Assembly: GCA_920105805.1 (NCBI GenBank)
Contig: CAKKTI010000074.1
Location: 1 to 64,000, forward strand
Length of the DNA: 64,000 nucleotides
DNA from: Condylostoma magnum
Lineage: Eukaryota > Ciliophora > Heterotrichea > Heterotrichida > Condylostomatidae
Reading direction: 5' to 3'
Part shown: positions 46,511 to 60,076 of the stretch, piece after piece
Numbering within the stretch: position 1 is the first letter of the stretch
How the letters are laid out: the number at the start of each line of letters is the position of its first letter
Translations under genes and position numbers: made by a program
The notes under the pieces: generated by a model
Told to the model about the DNA's origin: nothing
Seen by the model: only the letters and a program-made list of their open reading frames with translations
The model's database searches: none

Positions 46511-47239
46511 ATGTTTGCTAAGGTTAAATTGGATTATAATGATTTAAAGACTTTAAAGGTTGAGGTAAGGATAGATTAGTATGTTTTTAGTATTGATTTA
46601 TAGCCCAGAGATTTAGGAATTGTTGATGATTAGTAGTATAGTATGTTGTGGCTGTATATGTGGATTTCTTAGCTGCTAGATTCTAATCAGGATGTTGAAC
46701 TAATTCCGTAGATATTGGACAATTTTAATCTGGCGCCCGTGTTTTAATAAGTCTTTCAGGAATCGTTTTAGGCTGTTCCTGTATATGAGGCTGATGTTAT
46801 TTTAATGCAGATAAGATATAATGATGAAGCTGAGTATTTTATAAAAATTCCTAAATTGATTGAGGATAGATCTTGTATATTAAATCTTCCTGAAATTATT
46901 AAAGATTATAATGTTTTAGAGAATCCTAGGCAAGAGTATATATCTCTAGAGGCTTCTTATTATAATATGCAGTAGGAATTGTAATAAATGTAAAAACAAC
47001 TTGATTAAAAGTATCAGGAAGAGTTGATCAAAACATTGAAAAATTAAAAGGAAGGATAAGTAGTTAATTAATCATTTAATAAATTGCATTCTTTCAGTTA
47101 TAAGTATAGTGTAAACTTATAGAGGATTTAATAAGATAGTTTATTTTAATAAAGAAATAACGATAGACATTATAGTAATTTTTTAGAGAAAGCTAATTAA
47201 TTAGATTGTAACTAGCTATAAAGAAAGATTACTCAATGA
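46511..47239 (+). CDS. Protein of unknown function with C-terminal coiled coil
   Basis: About 242 residues. Residues 1-150 are a globular part with mixed strands (LKVEVRIDQYVFSIDLQPRD, SMLWLYMWISQLL, EAEYFIKIPKLIEDRS). From about residue 155 a coiled coil (YNMQQELQQMQKQLDQKYQ) runs to the end, many of its Gln being TAA/TAG. The head-then-coil shape recalls centriolar or scaffold proteins, but no signature was seen. The end is TGA 47237-47239 or TAA two codons later. The start lies 80 nt from the divergent neighbour's ATG. Confidence 0.62.
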
Positions 47240-48301
47240 GATTAATACATGAGTAGATATGAAATAATAATTTTACGATGAATCTTATGTTATAAACTAT
47301 CTTTAGGTTAATAATCAGTATTATCTATTAAAATAGCTTTTATTTTGATTATAGACCATAATCCTTAAGTAGTATATATTTTACAGAATTTAAGTAAAAC
47401 ACTTATATTGAAATTTACATACTTAATAATAGAAATTAGTTTAGAATTTACATTTAAAAGGATACATTGCTAGACACATACTGTAATAAAAACTACTCAA
47501 TCTCCTTTAGTCCTCATGAAAAGTCTGCAGACTTTGTAATATATATTTAATCAAGGAAAGCTTAACTGTAAAGTATTTTTATAAAAAATTGAGCTCATGA
47601 TACCAAACTTAATCGCTTTCTCATATCAAATTGATTATAACTTTAATGTACAAGTTCATAATATAATTAAAGTATTCATAATAATCAAAGAACAGTAAAA
47701 GGAAATAAATACTTGAGTGATAATTGATCTTTAAACTTTTATACTAAAACTCTCAAACGAGCCCTATTTATAACTCTGTATTAAATTTTAAGCTATGCGA
47801 CATTTTATTTTAAAACGTATATCAACAATTGAATTGTGTCCAAAATTAATAAAATCTAGTAATATCAATTGGCTATAAAGATAATTAATATAGGCTACTT
47901 ATATAAAAGATAGTAAAATCGTTACATAACGAATATACTCTTATAAAGCAATGAGTAATTTAAGAGATAAATTAATAAAAGAAGACACAATAGTGTACCT
48001 CTAGTAGTTTAATACAAGCAATTTATAAATAAAAGTAGCTATGAATAAGATTTTATTAATCTTATTGCTAAAATATAATACATCAATAAACTGCAAGAGG
48101 AATTTAACAATGTTGCAATATGAACTAATAAACATTTATACTTAAAATAGATTTAAATAACTTTGAAGGTAATACATAATAAGTTACTGCNNNNNNNNNN
48201 NNNNNNNNNNNNNNNNNNNNNNNNNNNNNNNNNNNNNNNNNNNNNNNNNNNNNNNNNNNNNNNNNNNNNNNNNNNNNNNNNNNNNNNNNNCTAATGATAA
48301 A
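47240..48301. other. Intergenic, AT-rich, with assembly gap
   Basis: No recognisable feature. A placeholder gap lies at 48191-48290, just upstream of the PKG start, so extra N-terminal or promoter sequence could be missing. Confidence 0.4.
48191..48290. other. Assembly gap (100 N)
   Basis: Exactly 100 Ns, a placeholder of unknown true length. Confidence 0.99.
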
Positions 48302-50920
<2,619 letters not shown>

Positions 50921-50921
50921 G

Positions 50922-52355
50922 TTAGTTAATATAGTTCATATCTAAGCTTTTACTTTTGCTAGTTTTCAGCTTCTTTACCATATCATTTGCTACCTTGGAA
51001 TTAGGATTTTTGTGGATGTATGCAATTGCTTCTGTTATTTTTTCCTTTTCTATCATAGCCTAAATCTGTAAATTGCGACGTTTATCCACAAAATCTTATC
51101 TTGCTTATTTTAAGCTTTAAATTCTTTCTGAATCTCGTTGTTATTTCTCTAATAATTACATTCTTTTCCTATCAAAAATTCTTCTTTGTCTCTCTATTTT
51201 CGCTATGCTTTCCTCTTCTTTTAATTTCTATAGTTCTCGCTTTAATTCTATTTCTTAGTTTGCAACCTTTTATCTCTTTAAAATTGTGTAATTTAATGCT
51301 TTGTGTTTTTATTCTATCAAATTTGCTTTTTTCCTTTGTTCTAGCTTCTTTTGCTTTATTTATTCAGCTGCTTTTTGGAATCTTTATTCTTTCATAGTTC
51401 TTCTTTGCTCAACACTTAAATTGCGTCTTTGCTATATTTCTTACTAACGGTGTTTTATATTATAATTTTTGTTGATTAAGGCTTTGATTTTACTCAGCTC
51501 ATTGGTTTCTTTATCTTATTCTATTTACTTTGTCATTTCTAAAAACTTTTATCTATCAGCTTATTTCTTATTAGAGATTTGCTTGAGTGTTTATTCATAC
51601 AAATCTGCAGATCTTCTCATCTTGTACTCATAATTACTTAGTTTATCTTGGATATTAGCTTCTATTTCTTCTTCTTATTGTTGCATTGCCTCAAATAACT
51701 CCCTTTGCCGTCTTTTATACTCTTATTCTCTTTACAGTACTGCTAATTTTCTTTCCTCTATTATTTTTTTCTCACGTTCTTTGTGTTCTCTTACATTCTG
51801 GGCTATTTTTCTAGCAAGTTACCTATGATTTTCGATTTCCTATAGTCGTATTTTTTCAATTTTGTGCCTATGTGTATTACTCTATTTTTCAACTCTTAAA
51901 GGAGAATTTGAGGAATCTTCAGGAGTTGGAGTCTTCTTTCTTTTTTTGTTAGTTGAAAGACTTCTAGTTGTATTATTACCTTTAATCACATTTAACAGCT
52001 TCTGATTTGTTAAGACTCTAAGTTTATCGAATGGATTATCTTAAATCTATTAGTGAGATATATGATGATTTAAGTTTACTGAACTTGTCTTGTTTGGAGA
52101 TCTTATGGCTTAAGTGAAGCCTCGATTCTTTATTATTTTAGCTTATTATTGTATATTTTGTATTAACTTTTGCTATTGAGTTTGATAGTACTCGTATCTT
52201 AATAGGATTATTTAATCACTTATTCCAGGCTCTTTGAAATCTTCTTGGGTTCTAGTTAAAATGTACCTTTTTAATAATTCTACAGAAGATATTCCCTATT
52301 CTTCCATTGCTTGCTGTATATAACTGTTATTTATGTCGAGAGTGTATTGACTCAT
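50922..52355 (-). CDS. Coiled-coil protein, probably cytoskeletal or ciliary
   Basis: 477 residues from ATG 52355 to TAA 50922-50924. The N-terminus (residues 1-160) is mixed and Ser/Thr-rich with a basic patch (SLSTNKKRKKTPTPEDSS). From about residue 165 to 440 a charged coiled coil rich in Arg, Glu, Lys and Gln (KIAQNVREHKEREKKIIEER, KRRQRELFEAMQQQEEEI) resembles trichohyalin/CFAP-type ciliary proteins. The basic end is AYIHKNPNSKVANDMVKKL. Its stop lies 1 nt from the PKG stop on the other strand. Confidence 0.75.
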
Positions 52356-52362
52356 ATAAAAT

Positions 52363-53091
52363 ATGATAATAAAAAATGAAATAATTAGTTTAGGAGTAAA
52401 AGAACAGTTATTGGATGCAGTTTTGCTTAAAAATCACTAATTAATCAGTTGGTTTAGCTTTATAGCACTTTATATTCCACATGCAATTGGCTGATTATCC
52501 TTGAAAACTTGTGCTTATACTATTGTTATATGCTCATCAGATTTTATAGTGTAAACAACCACTTTTAAAATATCTGCAAGCTAAATTACTCTATATTGCT
52601 ATAATTATAAGTTTACTGTTGTTGCATAGTATTATATTCCAATTTGATATCTTACTGCTAAGAAGGTGATGGAATCTAAAATAGCCAGAAGAAAGCCAGA
52701 TGATATTGTTTCATTGAATCCGCATATTTTAGAATTAACCTCAATTTGCCAATAATTGTAAAGAGTTGCATTTATTGTTTCAGATCTTTAAAAAGTGCAG
52801 GATTCGTAAACTTACCTTTATATTGAGTTTGGAGGTTACTGGAGATTATGAGATATTCGCTCCTATATAAAATCATCCATTTTATTATTTAAAGCTGAAA
52901 TTTAATCTATATTAAGCTGAAAATTATATTAAGAAAGGATTATTTTTATATATCAGTGTGTAAAATACATCTTATATTAATGTGATTACCTAAAAAGTAG
53001 CATTGTAATAAAATAATTCCTATACAAAATAAAAGTACATCCTAACTTATACTTAAAAGTAGCTTCTATGAATTTGATTATTATATTTTAA
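52363..53091 (+). CDS. Possible gene, unknown protein
   Basis: ATG 52363 is only 7 nt from the divergent coiled-coil ATG, matching the window's pattern of tiny divergent spacers. The frame reads sensibly (SLGVKEQLLDAVLLKNHQLI, KKVMESKIARRKPDDIVSLN, PHILELTSICQQLQRVAFIV), with TGA at Trp-like positions, up to TAA 53089-53091 or an earlier TAA at 53014-53016. It is AT-rich and no domain was recognised; because all frames are open in this code, it could be noncoding. MOCS3 begins 18 nt after the longer end. Confidence 0.4.
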
Positions 53092-53109
53092 TTCATCTAC
53101 TTTTATAAA

Positions 53110-54240
53110 ATGGAAGCAAGTCATAATCTTAGTAACTCGGAGATTTCCCGATATAGTAGATAAATTTCTGTGGAATCTTTAGGCATCTAAGGTCAATAAA
53201 ATCTAAAAAACTCAAAAGTCTTAGTTGTAGGAGCAGGAGGCCTTGGCTCTCCAGCTCTTCTCTACTTAGCAGGTGCAGGAATAGGTAAATTAGGTATAAT
53301 GGACGGTGACTCAGTAGATGATTCAAACCTCCATCGATAAGTTCTGCACGATACTTAAAGAAGAGGAATAAATAAGGCAGAATCAGCTCAATAATACCTC
53401 TAAAATCTGAACCCCTTGATACAAATAGAAGTATATCCCTAAATGCTAGATTAATCCAACGGTGGAATAGTTTAAGACTATGATGTTATAGTAGATGGCT
53501 CTGATAACCCTAAAACAAAGTACTTATTAAATGATTTATCAGTTTTATATGGAAAACCTTTAGTATTTGCATGTGCGCTGAGATGGGAAGGACATCTTTC
53601 AGTTTTTGGTATTGGGCCCTGCTATAGATGCATTTTCCCTGTACCTCCTCCTGCCAGCATGAGAGGAAATTGCTCGGCATTGGGAGTTATTGGCCCGATT
53701 CCCGGCGTTTTAGGTGTATTATAAGCTTTAGAAGTTGTTAAAGTTATAAATGATTAAAGTACTTTTATTGGAAAAATGCTTATTTTTGACGGACTTAGTG
53801 GAATGTTTAAAACTATACAGCTAAGAGGATAGTAAGCTAATTGTGTTGCATGTTAAAAGACTATTGATCCATTTACTTTTGATTATGATTCGTTTTTAGG
53901 AGATGGATGCGAGGTGGAGGAAGAAATTGATTAGATGTATGTTATATAGCCAGAGTAGTATAAGGAAAATATAGAGCATTATAGTATACTAGATGTTAGG
54001 CCTACTGTTTAATTTGATATTTGCAGGCTTCCTGGCAGTTTGAGTATTCCAATGTCTGAATTATCTGGAAGACTTAATGAAATTCAAGGGGATAAATAGT
54101 ATGTTGTAATATGTAAAAGAGGAATCACAGCTAGGAAAGCAGGAAAAGTGTTGTTGGAGAATAATTTTAACAATTTCAAGGTGTTAGATGGAGGGTTGAC
54201 TAGATGGCATTATTTAGATAGCGAGTTTCCTTTATATTAG
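53110..54240 (+). CDS. MOCS3: MOCS3 / UBA4: E1-like sulfurtransferase
   Basis: 376 residues. The ThiF/E1 adenylation domain has [19 protein letters not shown] (ATP loop), [17 protein letters not shown] and [18 protein letters not shown]. Two CxxC pairs (GPCYRCIFP and NCVACQ) bind zinc. A rhodanese domain from about residue 275 has YSILDVRPT and the active-site loop VVICKRG, whose Cys carries the persulfide. MOCS3/UBA4 activates MOCS2A for molybdopterin and URM1 for tRNA thiolation. Domain order and length match. Ends at TAG 54238-54240. Confidence 0.94.
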
Positions 54241-54382
54241 TTATTGTTTTGATATTGTGTTTGAGGTAAATATGCATACAAACAGTCTATTAATAAATTG
54301 CAATTAAATCAGTTAAATTCCAATATTACCAAAATACAACCTTTTGATCTATATTAAACATTTTTATTACTCATATTTTTTA

Positions 54383-55264
54383 ATGAAGTTAGCAGCATTT
54401 AGTTTACTATCATCCATAGGTGGATATCTAGCCTATAATTACTCAGGCACTTAAATAGAAAAGAATAAAACTGATATGGAAAACTCATTTGAATATGGAA
54501 GAGATGCTTCACGACCTACTTACAAATCATATGGAATGAATTACGGCTTCAAAACAGATAATAGCATAGAACAAATAATCGACTCAGGGGATGTAATTCT
54601 AGGTTAGTAGAAATGCATAGGAGCCTTGAGTAGAAGACAAATGGGCTTATGCTATTATGAAAAAGTGGTATAACAATTAATCAAAGTTCTATGAGGCGAA
54701 GATCAAGCTTAAGAATGAGACTTTATTGGCTTAGCTTACAGACATAAAGAGGAACTAAGAGTCATATTCAACCTTTATGGAGAACTTTATAATGTTGAAT
54801 ATGATGAATTCCTTAGATTACCCTTTTTAGGTTATGGGGGAATGAGAAGATTGAAGTCTTCTTAAATAGAAATTCATTATCATGAAAACTTTTTGTAGGA
54901 ATTACCTGAAAACCCGAGGATTGAATTTGGGATTAAAAAGTTGAAAAATTTTGACCTGATATTAAAGTATTGGGATAAAATAGGAGTAGTTAAAGAGGGA
55001 TTTTAGAAAACAGATATTTAAAATTTTGACCAGCTTACACATTAAGCTTTATAGAAGGGAGTTGTATTATCTCCAACAGTTATAATTAGAACAGATATGT
55101 CAAAGGAAGAGTATAGAAAGTATTAGTTAGTTAATTAGTTTAGATGTGTATTGGTTTGTAATTATATAATAAGTAATGTATATTTGAATATTATTGGCTA
55201 AAGAAACTAGCTTATAAAGGCATCTAGGAACGCAGAGATTGCATTAGTTAATTGGTTTGTTTGA
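54383..55264 (+). CDS. Membrane-anchored protein of unknown function
   Basis: About 293 residues. The N-terminus MKLAAFSLLSSIGGYLAYNY is a likely signal anchor. Then EQIIDSGDVILGQQKCIGAL faintly recalls the GDvIL strand of permuted papain-like (YiiX/NlpC) hydrolases, followed by globular segments (EELRVIFNLYGELYNVEYDEF, NFDLILKYWDKIGVVKEGF). This is weak and no catalytic set can be assigned. The end is TGA 55262-55264 or TAA 55280-55282; the next gene's ATG is at 55288. Confidence 0.6.
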
Positions 55265-55287
55265 TTTTGGACAAATTTGTCATAAAT

Positions 55288-56541
55288 ATGTAGGAGTAAG
55301 GCATCATTAAGGGGTTTAAGGACGGTATTTTGATGACTTTTAGTCAAGCTACAAATAAGGGGTAGAAATGGACAAAATACTTAATTTTTGACATGTACGG
55401 GGATACTGTTCCCATATAAGAAAATAGTAAAAAATTCCTTAAAGATACTTTAATCACATTTAGGTAGAAGAACAACTGCGCTATAATAAACCTAATCTAA
55501 ATAAGTTATTCAGCAATAATTGAAGCTAATATTTAGTATGCTTATAAAATCTAAAACACAGCAGAAGCTATTGGAGCTGTACAGGCGATTTAAATCTATA
55601 AATATAACTAGTGTATAAAATTGGGCAATAGATATAAATAAAAGCGATTAGCCTTAGCTGCTACTTATTACTTGCTAATGATAATCAATAAAGGTAATGA
55701 AGATTTCAGATTAAGTTTTAATAGCTACTTGAACAGTGTTTAAGGAATATACTGTACTATATCCAATAAAGTACTTTAAGAAATTTCTGGTAAAAGGAAT
55801 TGATTTAGTATTGCTGTATAAAAATATGTATAAAAAATTTAATAGTAAATCATTTTATGATGCGGATTTTAATTTGAAGGAGATTATCAAAGATTTTTAG
55901 ATTAATTGATTTAGGATTTCAACTTATACTTCAAAATTATCTATATAAAGAATGATTTAAAATCTATTAAATATATTGGTAAGGATTCAAGCAGTGCACA
56001 TTTAGTACATATTTTGGTCATCGACTAATAAATGTACTTTTTGTACCACAATACAATAACTAATCTATTTGAACAAGATTGATAATCGAATTACCCTTTT
56101 ATAAAGCATAATAAAGGTAAAAATGAATTAATTACAAATTAAAACTTTTTAAATAGTAAAAATTACTTGAAAAACTTTTGTGCAGTTGATTAAGCCTATA
56201 AAATATCTTAGAATTATGAGGAACTTTATAAATTTATCTGTGGTGAATACTGCATGATTTGTTATTAATTTGAACCTTTGAAAAGTATGCAATGCTAATG
56301 TAAGGTATGTAAATTTTGCAAAAGAATTTCAACTGATTTAGGATCCTGTATTAAATGTCAGCAATTTATTTACCCTAAAATTTAACAAAATAGCATTGGA
56401 TGTTTTAGTTGTTTTACAAAAGAGAATATTCGTTATGAGTGCGAATTTTGTTAATTAGGATGCTGCAGATTATGTGTAAGCACTAAATAATTATTATCAA
56501 TTTGCAAATTTTGTTTTAGAGATTATAAAATAAGTAGTTAG
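55288..56541 (+). CDS. Protein with C-terminal Cys-rich, RING-like zinc region
   Basis: 417 residues from ATG 55288 to TAG 56539-56541, which is followed by TAA. Residues 1-300 are globular (KYLIFDMYGDTVPIQEN, NCAIINLIQISYSAIIEANI, DSSSAHLVHILVIDQQMYF). The last 110 residues hold about nine CxxC-type pairs: YCMICYQ, MQCQCKVCKFCKR, SCIKCQQ, IGCFSCF, YECEFCQ, CCRLCV and ICKFCF. Spacing suggests two or three zinc-binding units in tandem, like RING or RBR modules, so a ubiquitin ligase is possible but not shown. Confidence 0.72.
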
Positions 56542-56544
56542 TAA

Positions 56545-56798
56545 TATACTATTTTATTAGTTTTATTATTGTCTAAAGAAAATTATATATTGCATCCAAG
56601 TGTATAGTAATTCAACATTGGCATAATAATATTAGTGAATAGCTTTTATCCAACTATTATTACTTATTCATCTACTCAATTTCCATAACTAATTTGTTGA
56701 TAAAATGTCTATAAAACACCTAAAATTATTTGTGTAAACTTAACACTTAAAACAAAACCATTTAAAAGTTTAATTAGAGAAATGAATTAGTAATAAAA
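56545..56798. other. Intergenic, convergent spacer
   Basis: AT-rich spacer between convergent stops of the Cys-rich and FYVE genes; nothing recognised. Confidence 0.4.
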
Positions 56799-57578
56799 TC
56801 AGAAGATCTCGCAACATGCTCCAGATTTCCTCTCAGATGTCGCTTCAACTAACATATCTCTCTCAGTATTCAAATTCTCAAACTTATCTCTTAAATGATT
56901 TAAAACATCAGTTGTATCTTTAATAGCCTCAATTTCTTCTTGTAATTTTTAATTTTTCTCCTAGTAAACTATAATCTTTTCATCTATTTCCTTTTCCCAA
57001 TTATAGTTTATATTTTAGATCTTCTCTTAGATCTGCTGTATTTCCTCCTTTCTCTCTTGTAATTAAGTCTTAAGATCCTCTTTTTATGAGTTTAACATAG
57101 CTTTATGAACTTCCATTTACTCAATGTCCTCCTGCAACTGTCTTGCTTGGTTTTCTAGGTTTTCTTTATCCTTTATCATTTTAGTTTTTGTTTCAACAGT
57201 CTAATACAGCTCAGATTGCAGCTTTCCCAATTCTGGACTAGAAATACTTAAAGCCATACTTGCTCTTAGACTAGCCCGTACATTAGATTTAACTTATATT
57301 TGTTTATGCTTAATGATTATCATTTCCATGCATTGATCGCAAATTCTATCTTAAGTTTTGCTTATCGGGTGGATTATAGATTATTCGGAGCATTTAGCAC
57401 AAAAAGCGTGGAAACAAAATCTACACATATGCTTTTTCGCATGGATTATTCCAATTCTACCGAACTTTTCACCGCAATTATAACATTTTTTCTCCTTTTT
57501 ATAAGCCTCTTTGTTATTGGTAGGCTGCAAGTCCTAAACTGTGATTTTTGAAGGATAAGGCAGAGAATCAGAGGCCAT
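56799..57578 (-). CDS. FYVE-type zinc finger and coiled-coil protein
   Basis: 259 residues. The zinc finger at about residues 30-90 has KCYNCGEKFG, AKKHMCRFCFHAFCAKCSEQS and RICDQC, eight Cys in FYVE order. The usual RRHHCRxCG is KKHMCRFCF and the N-terminal WxxD is not clear, so lipid binding may be altered. From residue 110 a long coiled coil (LQSELYQTVETKTKMIKDKE) suits a dimer that tethers endosomal membranes. It ends in ERKSGACCEIF; the Cys pair near the end could be acylated. The end is TGA 56799-56801, with TAA three codons later. Its ATG is 9 nt from the divergent UBTD-like start. Confidence 0.83.
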
Positions 57579-57587
57579 TTTTTTATT
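57579..57587. promoter_or_regulatory. 9-nt divergent spacer, FYVE and UBTD-like genes
   Basis: All A/T spacer between two divergent ATG codons; the promoter must lie in coding DNA or in these nine bases. Confidence 0.5.
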
Positions 57588-58241
57588 ATGGGAAATCGTA
57601 ATTCAAGAAGAAAATAAGCAAATGACTAGATTCTTAGAGGAAATGACTTTTAATCCTATTTAGGCAAAGATTATAGGGAATATACTGATTAATTTACAGG
57701 AGAAGGTATAAAAAGAACTTACAGCTGGAGTTGTAGTATAACTCAATAGCAATTAAGATAAAAGAGAGAATAGTTTTGGAATACTCGTGACAAAGGAAGT
57801 CTTGACAGTTGGATAGCAATTAGATAAGCTTGTGAGGCAGATCATTAAACTGCAGTTATTCTATTACAGGCTGCTGGTATAACATATACTAAAAACATTT
57901 AAACTTGTGTTGACTAAGGCAGAATTAAGTACGATATCCCAATTTTTGTTATAAATGATCCTATTGCTTTTGCTCAAGAAGCCCAAATAAAGCAAAACTA
58001 AACGCAAAGTACGTTTAATATAAAACTACGGTAGATGAGGACATAATAAGACTAAGTGTTTGAAGTTAGAAGCCAAGAGTAAATACAATAAATAAAGTAA
58101 AAATTCTGTGCTAAAAATCCTGGTATAAATATACAGTAAATCAGATTGCTTTTTGGAGGAAAAGTTTTAGAGGATTAAAAGACAATAGAAAGCTATTATA
58201 TAAGATCAGAAGCAGTAGTTCAAGTATTAATTAGTGATTAG
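57588..58241 (+). CDS. UBTD1/2-like ubiquitin-domain protein
   Basis: 217 residues. The N-terminal UBTD domain contains FWNTRDKGSLDSWIAIRQAC (UBTD: WNTRVEGxxEIWDALKAA), TAVILLQAAGIT and RIKYDIPIFVINDP. The C-terminal ubiquitin-like fold includes IRLLFGGKVLEDQKTI. MGNRNSRRK at the start fits N-myristoylation of Gly2. UBTD proteins stabilise E2-E3 interactions in animals. The Trp in the N-domain is TGG. The end is TAG 58239-58241, 1 nt from the convergent gene's stop. Confidence 0.88.
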
Positions 58242-58242
58242 T

Positions 58243-59949
58243 TTACACTATAACTTGCCTTCTTTTGATAGTCTTTCCCGAACGTATTTTATTTAATAGT
58301 TTCTTCCAATGATCGTACCCTCCCTAAGGCTTTATCTTTAAATCTCTTATATATTCATTAGGAAAGTACTTCGAGGCTAGTTCATGCTCGTAATCAACAT
58401 CATCTATCTTAGTCGGTACAATAGTTTCAAGCTTTTCTTTCTCTTATTAAGCTCTCTTGTCCTCTTAACGTTTTTGGTAATCTTCAGTTTAAATTTTATG
58501 CATTTTATCAATCTTTTTCCTCATATTTTAAGTTAGTTAAGGGTTTTCTAGATCATTAATAGCATGTCTCATATCAACAAGCATGTCTTCTAGACTTGAC
58601 TTATTAATAACCCCTAAGGGTGATATATAGTTTTCATGGTTTACAAATTGACGTCTAACTTGCTGAATAGGTGGCAAATTTGTTCTATGTTATGTATTTA
58701 AGATTATGCGGAAAGTACTGTATATGCTATAGCATCTCTCGCATACTTTGATAGAACTATACAATCTAGTAGGTTTTATAAGAGGGTCAGTCCTTATATC
58801 TAGAGAAGTCTGTTCCAAGAGTTAAAGAATCGATTAACTTCCTGTTATAGAAGATATATCAATTTCAAATAACCCGTCTTCTTAGTAATCTTGAATTGTT
58901 TTTTGCAAAAATTGTCGTCCTATGAGTATAAATCGATAAGGTACAAAGTAGTAAGCATCTTTAGGCCTAATCTTGTCCTTCTCTCTTTATAAATAATCAA
59001 CAGCTATTGAAAGCTTCATTTTGTTAATTTCTTCGTTGCCTTTGCCAGAATATACGAGTTTTACTTTATTTAAAATGTCATCATAATCAGGCTGATTATC
59101 TCCCTCATTAGAATGTGTTTTTATCATATAATTACAGAACTCACCTTAACATGCTTTTCTTTGGCTTGAGATTGAAACATAGCTAGAAATCTTGCTTAAA
59201 CTACTGTCATTGTTTCTGTCGTTTCTTGATCTGTATAGATGAGTTGATAAATCCCTTCTACTTCTTGATACTGAAGTTTGATCTAAAATTGTGCTTTCAA
59301 ATTAACTAGAGCTTTTACTTCTGTTATTTCTGTGAGTACTGATCTCACAGTGCGAAGTTCCTATAAAATACAATCTTTTGTTATTATCCTCAGTGAAGAG
59401 AAGTTGTATTTTTCCTATTTTCTCCCTAGAGTTTCTTTCCAATACGTTTATAATGATTAAGGAAAGTTTAGTGATCTCATTGTTTATATTAGTAGCTCTT
59501 AATGGATACTTTTAGATTTGATTATTTTGTGTATATACAACACTAAAAGTTTAAAATTTACTGTTTTGTTTGAATGTAATCTCAGTCATGTACCTTTTAG
59601 TGAAATTATTGCCTTTTGGCCTAATAAATTTCTATACTGCGCTGTTCTACCCAAGTTATTACTCAGCTAGAATTCCTTACAACTGCCGAGGAGGCAGTAG
59701 CAATATGTCGTTATTTGTTATACATGTAGCAATTATTTCGTCTTACTTTTAAATAATTGTCTCTGGTGTGCCACAAAACTTATTCATTATTATTTCTAAA
59801 GTTGAATTCTCACTTCTTCGCTTTTTTATTAAATGGCTTTTATCCGTGAAGAGTCTGATTAATCTTACCAAATAAATTTCCCTTGAGTGTCTTAGATAAT
59901 TGTATCAGGGATAAGAATGCTTGTATATGGAACTTAGTTTTTACGCCAT
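58243..59949 (-). CDS. Large protein of unknown function
   Basis: 568 residues from ATG 59949 to TAA 58243-58245. An internal ATG 59589 gives a 448-residue alternative, but coding character extends upstream: KHSYPWYNYLRHSREIYLVR (Trp = TGA), KFCGTPETIIQKQDEI and KFIRPKGNNFTKRYM. Further on are VDYLQREKDKIRPKDAYYFV, VCERCYSIYSTFRIIL and a basic coiled tail (MRKKIDKMHKIQTEDYQKRQ). No membrane helix or known domain. It may be a ciliate-specific cytoskeletal protein; that is a guess. Confidence 0.7.
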
Positions 59950-60076
59950 AAGTTTTTAAAAACCCATACAGTATTTCTAAAGTTATCCATTTTCACAATA
60001 ATTATTTCCCTAAAGTTCCTGTTATCATATAGTAGAGTTAAACCAATACATACTGTAATTCTCTGTTATAAAATAA

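Noticed and set aside
59667-59680. Possible 14-nt intron (GTAAG...CTAG on the minus strand)
   Set aside because: First proposed to join two frames, but a continuous frame from ATG 59949 explains the region without splicing.
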